Shown: piece after piece, positions 1-5,311 of the stretch
Layout of the letters: the number at the start of each line of letters is the position of its first letter
How positions within the stretch are numbered: the first letter of the stretch is position 1
Source of the DNA: Candidatus Hydrogenedentota bacterium
GTDB lineage: Bacteria; Hydrogenedentota; Hydrogenedentia; Hydrogenedentales; JAEUWI01
Direction of reading: 5' to 3'
Assembly: GCA_030430835.1 (NCBI GenBank)
Contig: JAUIKJ010000227.1
Coordinates: forward strand, 1 to 5,311
DNA length: 5,311 bases
Notes under the pieces: generated by a model
The model's database searches: none
What the model saw: the letters and a program-made list of their open reading frames with translations, nothing else
What the model was told of the DNA's origin: nothing
Translations under genes and position numbers: made by a program

Positions 1-975
1 TTCTCGCGTTTCTTCCTCTTCGTCAGTTTCTTTCCACAGCTTGTTGCCGGACCCATTGAGCGCGCGGGCCACCTCATCACCCAGTTCGATCACGCCGTGC
101 GCCGGCGCTTTGCCGCCCAGAACCTGATTACGGGTGGGCGCATGATCGTCTGGGGCCTGTTCAAGAAGGTCATGATCGCCGACTACTGCGGCTTGCTGGT
201 CGATCGTTTCTACGAGAACCCGCAGGCTTTCGACGGTACCGCGGGGCTGCTGGCGACCTACCTCTTCGGGATCCAGATCTACTGCGATTTCTCGGCCTAC
301 TCCGAGATTGCGCGCGGATCCGCGCGGCTCTTCGGAATCGACCTGATGAAGAACTTCGATCAGCCGCTGTTATCCCCAAGCATGATGGCCTTCTGGCGGC
401 GCTGGCACATCTCGCTGGGCACCTGGATCCGGGACTATCTCTACCGGCCGCTTGGCGGGAACCAATGCGGCGCAACTCGCGCGCTCTTCAACCTCTTCCT
501 GGTCGCGGCACTCTCCGGCCTGTGGCACGGCGCGGCGTGGAACTTCGTGCTCTGGGGCCTGTATCACGGCGCGCTGATGGTGCTAATCGTGCTCCTCATG
601 CGGACCCGCCTCTATCGCGGGCTTGCCGGGCAACTGGGCATGACCCTCGGCTTCTGCGGCTGGTTTCTGCAGTTTCACCTGAGCAATATCGGTTTCGTCA
701 TGTTCCGTGCCGAATCGGCGGAAGACATCGCGTTTACGCTGCGCGCAATTGGCGATGCCTTGCGCGACGGCCTTCCCATGTCGGGGCAGCAGGCCGTGGC
801 GTACCTGGCGGTCATGGCCTTCCTGCTGTGCAGCGCGCTGGAGCGGCGCTACCGGATTCTGCACCGGGTCGACGGGGTCCCGGCCGCCGCCGTCCTGTTC
901 TATGGAATCCTCATTGCGGTCATGCTGCTCTTCGGGTATACAGGTGAGCGTCCCTTTATCTACTTCCAATTCTAG
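1..975 (+). CDS. MBOAT-family O-acyltransferase (AlgI/DltB type), 5' end cut off by the window
   Basis: Polytopic inner-membrane acyltransferase, most likely passing acetyl groups from a cytoplasmic donor across the membrane for O-acetylation of an exported polysaccharide. The frame is open from base 1, and its first residues carry the family motif FFPQLVAGPIERA, so the gene starts upstream and the GTG at 97 is an internal Val codon. The visible part is 324 residues; AlgI-like proteins usually have about 470-520, so roughly a third is missing. Numbering from the window start, the core motif FWRRWHISLGTWIRDYLYRP holds His136, and SGLWHGAAWNF holds His176, which corresponds to the essential MBOAT histidine. 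Hydrophobic segments lie near 83-100, 161-190, 214-235, 266-279 and 294-315. The C-terminus (PFIYFQF) is typical and complete. The next gene, 17 bases on, encodes an SGNH-domain protein, the usual partner of this family. The polymer substrate cannot be told from sequence, and a D-alanyl (DltB-like) role is less likely but not excluded. Confidence 0.93.
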   Translation, partial: FSRFFLFVSFFPQLVAGPIERAGHLITQFDHAVRRRFAAQNLITGGRMIVWGLFKKVMIADYCGLLVDRFYENPQAFDGTAGLLATYLFGIQIYCDFSAYSEIARGSARLFGIDLMKNFDQPLLSPSMMAFWRRWHISLGTWIRDYLYRPLGGNQCGATRALFNLFLVAALSGLWHGAAWNFVLWGLYHGALMVLIVLLMRTRLYRGLAGQLGMTLGFCGWFLQFHLSNIGFVMFRAESAEDIAFTLRAIGDALRDGLPMSGQQAVAYLAVMAFLLCSALERRYRILHRVDGVPAAAVLFYGILIAVMLLFGYTGERPFIYFQF

Positions 976-978
976 GAG
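974..978 (+). promoter_or_regulatory. Shine-Dalgarno AGGAG overlapping the upstream stop codon
   Basis: AGGAG begins inside the TAG stop of the acyltransferase gene (973-975) and lies 14 bases before the ATG at 993, a slightly long spacing. It is the only good ribosome binding site near that start. Its overlap with the upstream stop suggests that the two genes are translated from one transcript, perhaps coupled. Confidence 0.55.
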
Positions 979-992
979 AAGCCTCCAGCATC

Positions 993-3900
993 ATGTCTGA
1001 TACCCGCGGCACGCTGTGGTCGGGCAATGTCCTGATCGACGCCTTCCCGCGCCCGCGTCGGCCTTGGGTGGTGGCGGGGTGTGCTCTGGGACTGTTGCTG
1101 TTGCTCGATGTGACGATGACGCTCGCCCTGCGCACAGGCGACCGGAATGACGTGCAGACCCTATCGAACCCGGCGGCGGTACGTCAGGTCCTTGCATCGG
1201 CGGCAGCTGTGGCGCGCGACGAAGCCACGCCGGTCTGGCTGCTCATGGGCGATTCCGTACTTGTCGGCAGCAGCGTGCGCGAGACTGTGTCCGACTGGGA
1301 TCAGCACCGTGTGATCGACTATCTGCGCCGCGAAGTATCGCGCGCCACGCCAGTGCGTTTCTACCAGACCGCGATGAACGGCCTGCTTCCGACGGACCTG
1401 CTTCAGTTGGTGCGCGAACTGGATCGGCAGGATCCCGCGGGCCGCGTGGGCGTGGTGATCGAGGTCAACCTGCGTTACTTCTCGCCGCACTACGCGGAAC
1501 ACGCCGGGTGCACGCGGCCCTGGCTGGAACGGCTCGCGCCGCCCGTGGTGGCCGGTGGTCGTGTTGACTGGGCAACATTTGCCCGGCTGGAGACGCGCCA
1601 TGTCGCGGAGCATCTGCGGGCAGCCACGCCCGTGCTGCGTCACCGGGAGACGCTGGCATCCCTCTGGGACGTCTCGCCCTGGCCCGCCGCGCTCGCGCCG
1701 GCGAGAAAGCCGAAGACCGAGGACCCCATGGCCCTCCTCGCGCGCGTGCACGAGCACTTCAAGACGCCCGTGCTGCGGGGGGAATTTCCTCAACTGAACG
1801 CCTTTCGCGAAGTGATCCACCGGATCGCCGCATCCGGACGTCCGGCCCTGCTCTTTACGCCGCCGTTGAGCGATGCCTACATCGGCGATGTGACGGCGCC
1901 GGATCGCCATGCCGAAGATCTCGGGCTGCTCAGCCGCCTGATCGACCGCGAGGATGGCACGCAGATACGGCTGGTCCACCTGGATCACCCCATCTTTGAT
2001 GCGCGCATGTTTCAGGACATTGCCCACATGTATCCGCCGGGGAACCGGCTGCTGGCACTGAACCTGTTGCATGCACTCAACCTTCCCTTCGCGACCCCGC
2101 CGGAGGAGGCGGAACTGGTTTACCCCGAGGGGCCGGAGGCCTCGCTCCTCTGGAACATCGAAAGCGGAAACCGCGACGGCGCACCATGGCAGGCGGCGCT
2201 TCAATCGCCGCGGGGCATCGCACTGATCGGCGACCGTTGCGTCATCGCGGACACGGGAAACCATTGTCTTCGGGTATTTGATGAGCGGATGGGGACCGTG
2301 CGGATGTTGGCCGGTCAAGCCGGTACACCAGGCTGGGTGGACGGCGCGGCAGACGCGGCCCTGCTGGAGGCGCCCTTCGCCCCCGTGGCCGTTGGCGAGG
2401 ACCTGTATTTCGCGGAGGCAGACGGCCGCCGCCTTCGTCGGCTTCACCAGGCGCGCGTGATGACGGAAGGGCCGCTGGAAGGCCCCGGCTGGTCCCGTAT
2501 CCGCGCATTGCGTACGCGCGACCAGCGGGTCTACCTGCTCGATGGAGACGCCACGATCCTCGAGTACGACCCCGCAACCATGACCAGCCGCGACGTCGCG
2601 CCGGCTGCTCCCTGGTCGCGGGTGACCGCCTTTGACCTGTCCCCGGATGGACGTCTTTTCGTAGCGGACGCGGCGGGGCGGATCTGGCTGGCGGATCTGG
2701 TGGTGGCGGATCGCGATGCCGCGGCCTTTGATCTGTTCTTTGAGAACACGGCGGCGCAGGCCATCCCGGATTCCGGCTGGTATCCCTTCGCCTTTGACGA
2801 GATGCGCCTCGACGCGGTGCAAGACCTGCGTTACGTCCCGCGCTACAATGGCCTGCTCGTACAGGACCTAATCCGCGGCGCCAAGAAATTGCGCGATTTC
2901 GACGAGGGTTACCACCTGCGCTTTCTTGGGCTAAACGATCGGCGCATCTATCCGTGGACCATGCCGATCGTATCGGGCGGCTACGTGCTCCGCAACGCGG
3001 TTGCGGAAACCTGGGTCAGTCCCTTCCGGGCGGGCAGTCTCGCGCTGGCCGCTGCGAGCAGCACGCTCTATTACCTCGAGGAGAACCGGACCCGGCTCTT
3101 TCGCATGAGTGATGGACTCTGGACCGCCGCGAAGATCGGGCACACCGGCTACCGTCCCGATGGCGATCATGCGCCCGATCTATTTGGACCCTATTCGGGC
3201 GCCTATGCCTACTACAACCACCTGCCCGACCGATACCTCGGCGATCGGGTGGAAGGTGCCGTGCGGACGGGCCCGTACCTGGGGATGCTGGTCGGACCTT
3301 CGATCATCAGCGCCTCCGACGTGGAGCGCAATTACTCGCTGGGCCGTGCGCTGGAGCAGCGCCTGCAACGGCAACTGGGCCTGGGGGCGGGCGCGCGCTT
3401 CGACCTGATCGTGCGGTCCGAGCCGGGGATGGATTTTATCGACGCGGTGGAACGCTTCGTTTCCTTCGTGGAACTGGGCGGGCGGCTGGATACCGTCTTC
3501 TTCACGCTGCGCAATATCTTCGATCTGCCGGAAGGGGAATCGCCGGGTGCGGCCTTCGAAGCCATTGCGCGGACAGCGGAACACTTTGATACCCGCGTTG
3601 TCTTTATTGACGCGAATCCGTTGTTCAGCCGCTACAAGGACAGCCTGCGGCCGGATACCCCCAGCTACCGCGAAAGCCGCCGCTTTATCGAGAAGGCCGG
3701 ATTCGAGGTCGTGGACATTGGCGGGGAGTTGCTTCGCGCGGCGATCAGCAATTATCCCACCGGCAGCCCGCCCTTTCTCGCGCACCATGCGTCGCCCTGG
3801 GCGATCGATGAGGCGGCGGATCTGCTGGCGGCGCGGCTCTATCCCGGTCTGGCGAAACACCTTACCGATCGGATACCCGCCCTGCAGCGGCTGGGCCCCC

Positions 3901-4310
3901 TGCTCGACGAGCCGCTGGAGACGCTCCGCACCGTGATCGAAGGCTTTGAGGCCACATGGGGTACAATGCCCACGGTGCCGGTTCCGATGAACGCGCTGCA
4001 ACACCGCTATGCGGACGGACACCTGCGCCTGCTCCTTGACTTGAACCGGGTCGCCGCGTATCGTTCCGGCCTCTCCGAGGCGGGGATCGAGCGCATCGCC
4101 TGGTCGGTTCTGCGACAGGCGCTGTATGGCGACCTCGCGGGCCGCCTCGCGACCACGGTATCCTTGCGTCTCGCCACCTTCGCGAACTACGACGAGTATG
4201 GCGCGGGCGTTGCCGACAGCGCGGAAATCGTGTTGCGGCTGGATCTGGACAACGTGGATCTCGAGGCCTTTCTCGAACATCATCTGAAGACCGCGGCAGC
4301 GGCACCTTGA
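993..4310 (+). CDS. Membrane-anchored SGNH - NHL propeller - SGNH-like protein, probable partner of the MBOAT acyltransferase
   Basis: Large 1105-residue extracytoplasmic protein, probably taking part in polysaccharide O-acetylation. The ATG at 993 is the only plausible start, because an in-frame TGA lies at 945-947 with no other start codon between. Residues 25-46 form one hydrophobic segment after a basic stretch (RPRR), giving an N-in anchor or uncleaved signal. Residues about 78-365 look like an AlgJ/DltD-like SGNH domain: nucleophile motif GDSV (Ser88), block-II Gly130 in TAMNG, probable oxyanion Asn159 in IEVNLRYF, and Asp342/His345 in DIAHMYPPGNRLLA. Residues about 400-708 carry NHL-type repeats, the clearest at 405-430 (SPRGIA, IADTGNHCLRVFD) and 446-484, with weaker ones near 501-530, 544-569 and 682-708. 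Residues about 760-951 resemble a second SGNH domain with GPS (768-770) in place of GDS and a terminal HHASPWA block (His931/His932) lacking the usual Asp. Residues about 955-1105 match nothing I recognise. AlgJ/AlgX-type partners are usually about 350-500 residues, so this protein is more than twice that size. The domain calls come from motifs read by eye; the SGNH2 call is the least secure. Confidence 0.85.
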   Translation: MSDTRGTLWSGNVLIDAFPRPRRPWVVAGCALGLLLLLDVTMTLALRTGDRNDVQTLSNPAAVRQVLASAAAVARDEATPVWLLMGDSVLVGSSVRETVSDWDQHRVIDYLRREVSRATPVRFYQTAMNGLLPTDLLQLVRELDRQDPAGRVGVVIEVNLRYFSPHYAEHAGCTRPWLERLAPPVVAGGRVDWATFARLETRHVAEHLRAATPVLRHRETLASLWDVSPWPAALAPARKPKTEDPMALLARVHEHFKTPVLRGEFPQLNAFREVIHRIAASGRPALLFTPPLSDAYIGDVTAPDRHAEDLGLLSRLIDREDGTQIRLVHLDHPIFDARMFQDIAHMYPPGNRLLALNLLHALNLPFATPPEEAELVYPEGPEASLLWNIESGNRDGAPWQAALQSPRGIALIGDRCVIADTGNHCLRVFDERMGTVRMLAGQAGTPGWVDGAADAALLEAPFAPVAVGEDLYFAEADGRRLRRLHQARVMTEGPLEGPGWSRIRALRTRDQRVYLLDGDATILEYDPATMTSRDVAPAAPWSRVTAFDLSPDGRLFVADAAGRIWLADLVVADRDAAAFDLFFENTAAQAIPDSGWYPFAFDEMRLDAVQDLRYVPRYNGLLVQDLIRGAKKLRDFDEGYHLRFLGLNDRRIYPWTMPIVSGGYVLRNAVAETWVSPFRAGSLALAAASSTLYYLEENRTRLFRMSDGLWTAAKIGHTGYRPDGDHAPDLFGPYSGAYAYYNHLPDRYLGDRVEGAVRTGPYLGMLVGPSIISASDVERNYSLGRALEQRLQRQLGLGAGARFDLIVRSEPGMDFIDAVERFVSFVELGGRLDTVFFTLRNIFDLPEGESPGAAFEAIARTAEHFDTRVVFIDANPLFSRYKDSLRPDTPSYRESRRFIEKAGFEVVDIGGELLRAAISNYPTGSPPFLAHHASPWAIDEAADLLAARLYPGLAKHLTDRIPALQRLGPLLDEPLETLRTVIEGFEATWGTMPTVPVPMNALQHRYADGHLRLLLDLNRVAAYRSGLSEAGIERIAWSVLRQALYGDLAGRLATTVSLRLATFANYDEYGAGVADSAEIVLRLDLDNVDLEAFLEHHLKTAAAAP

Positions 4311-4321
4311 ACCTACGGAAC

Positions 4322-4327
4322 GGCGGA
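4322..4327 (+). promoter_or_regulatory. Weak Shine-Dalgarno-like GGCGGA before argH
   Basis: GGCGGA lies 5 bases before the argH ATG at 4333. It is a partial match to the consensus. No other candidate site is present in the 22-base gap, so the start is fixed mainly by the conserved protein N-terminus. Confidence 0.35.
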
Positions 4328-4332
4328 CGATC

Positions 4333-5311
4333 ATGAGCAAACTTTGGGGCGGACGATTCGAAGGCAAGACCGATGCGCTGGTCGAACAGTTGGGGGAGAG
4401 TGTGTCCTACGATGCGCGCCTCGCACCCTGGGATATCCGCGCAAGTATTGCGCATGCGCGCATGCTGGGGGACTGCGGCATCATTACCAAGGCCGACGCC
4501 AAGAAGATTATTGGCGGCTTGAAGGCCATCGCGAAAGATATCGAGGGCGGGAAACTGCAATGGGATACCGCGCTCGAAGACGTGCACACGAACATCGAGG
4601 CGGCGCTGGTCAAGAAGATTGGTGATGCGGGCAAGCGCCTGCACACCGGCCGCAGTCGTAACGATCAGATCGCGACCGATGTCCGGCTCTGGACCCGTGA
4701 TCAGGTCGACGCCATCATCGTGAAACTGGGCGCCTTGCAGGCCGCGCTGTTGGACCTGGCCGAAGCCAACTGCGATCTGGTGATTCCCGGCTACACCCAC
4801 CTGCAGCACGCGCAGCCGGTCCTGCTCGCGCACCACTTGCTCGCCTATTTCGAGATGTTCGCCCGCGACCGCGAGCGCTTCACCCAGTTGCGCAAGCGCG
4901 TCAATGTGTTGCCGCTGGGCTCTGCCGCGCTCGCCGGAACCACCTATCCGATCAATCGCAAGCAGGTGGCGGATGAACTCGCGTTCGCCGCGTTGTCTGC
5001 AAACAGCATGGACGCCGTCGCCGATCGTGACTACCTGATCGAGTTCTGCAGCAACGGTGCCCTTGTCATGATGCACCTTTCCCGCCTGTGCGAAGAGCTT
5101 ATCCTCTGGTCGGGATCCGAGTTTGGCTTTATCACCATTGGCGACGCCTTCACCACCGGCTCCAGCATCATGCCGCAGAAGAAAAACCCGGATGTGGCCG
5201 AACTGGTCCGGGGCAAGACGGGCCGGGTCTATGGTGGCCTGACGGCCCTGCTCACCATGATGAAAGGCCTGCCGCTCACCTACAACCGGGACCTGCAGGA
5301 AGACAAGGAGC
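4333..5311 (+). CDS. argH: Argininosuccinate lyase, 3' end cut off by the window
   Basis: Cytosolic enzyme of the last step of arginine biosynthesis, splitting argininosuccinate into arginine and fumarate; a member of the fumarase/aspartase superfamily acting as a homotetramer. The ATG at 4333 gives the family's usual N-terminus MSKLWGGRF. Visible are 326 codons of about 460. Signature regions: DVHTNIE (83-89), HTGRSRNDQ (104-112), YTHLQHAQP (154-162) with the catalytic-region His156, and the superfamily signature GSSIMPQKKNP (276-286), whose Ser277 aligns with the flexible-loop serine of fumarase C. RDLQEDKE near the right edge is also typical. No key residue is missing in the visible part, so the gene looks functional. 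It follows the upstream gene by 22 bases with no evident terminator, suggesting read-through or a shared transcript, although arginine synthesis has no obvious tie to polysaccharide acetylation. The gene runs off the right edge with no stop codon. Confidence 0.97.
   Translation, partial: MSKLWGGRFEGKTDALVEQLGESVSYDARLAPWDIRASIAHARMLGDCGIITKADAKKIIGGLKAIAKDIEGGKLQWDTALEDVHTNIEAALVKKIGDAGKRLHTGRSRNDQIATDVRLWTRDQVDAIIVKLGALQAALLDLAEANCDLVIPGYTHLQHAQPVLLAHHLLAYFEMFARDRERFTQLRKRVNVLPLGSAALAGTTYPINRKQVADELAFAALSANSMDAVADRDYLIEFCSNGALVMMHLSRLCEELILWSGSEFGFITIGDAFTTGSSIMPQKKNPDVAELVRGKTGRVYGGLTALLTMMKGLPLTYNRDLQEDKE

Noticed and set aside
97..99. GTG at 97 as the start of the acyltransferase gene
   Set aside because: The same frame is open to base 1 and encodes the conserved MBOAT motif FFPQLVAGPIERA upstream, so 97 is internal.
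1071..1082. Lipobox-like VAGC (residues 27-30) in the large protein, suggesting a lipoprotein
   Set aside because: The Cys lies at the start of the hydrophobic segment, not after it as lipoprotein signal cleavage requires. A plain membrane anchor fits better.
1161..2822. Long open frame on the - strand (553 codons) opposite the SGNH/NHL gene
   Set aside because: Its product is rich in Arg, His, Gly and Pro with no domain signature, as expected antisense to GC-rich coding DNA. The + strand protein there has clear conserved motifs.
3180..4367. Open frame of 395 codons on the - strand
   Set aside because: It is antisense to the end of the large gene and crosses the argH start. Its composition is low in recognisable structure, and it shows no family motif.
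3862..5076. Open frame of 404 codons on the - strand across the argH junction
   Set aside because: It lies opposite the unmistakable argH sequence, and its Arg/Pro-rich N-distal half is typical of a shadow frame.

Overview
The window reads entirely on the + strand and is densely coding, with three genes and gaps of only 17 and 22 bases. In order they are: the 3' part of a membrane-bound O-acyltransferase (MBOAT, AlgI/DltB type); a complete 1105-residue secreted or membrane-anchored protein; and the 5' part of argH (argininosuccinate lyase). Both outer genes are cut by the window edges, not broken. I see no RNA gene, insertion sequence, CRISPR array, repeat array or clear terminator. The longest non-coding stretch is about 22 bases.

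Organism: the DNA is GC-rich with strong G/C preference at third codon positions. An AlgI-type acyltransferase beside an SGNH-type protein suggests a Gram-negative (diderm) bacterium that acetylates an exported polysaccharide. The large multidomain partner, and biosynthetic genes packed next to surface-polymer genes, would fit an environmental lineage such as Hydrogenedentota or Planctomycetota, or a proteobacterium. That placement is a low-confidence guess; argH is the best gene to settle it.

How the genes work together: in characterised systems (AlgI with AlgJ/AlgX, DltB with DltD) the MBOAT protein passes an acyl group across the inner membrane, and an SGNH-fold protein on the outside takes part in its transfer to the polymer. 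Gene 2 fits the partner role but has an unusual build: N-terminal membrane anchor, SGNH domain with apparently intact catalytic residues (GDS at 86-88, DxxH at 342-345), an NHL-type beta-propeller region (about 400-708), a second, degenerate SGNH-like domain (GPS at 768-770, His931/His932), and an unrecognised C-terminal region of about 150 residues. This architecture is the most interesting item here. ArgH is a cytosolic arginine-biosynthesis enzyme with no obvious functional link to the first two genes, and may simply share their transcript.
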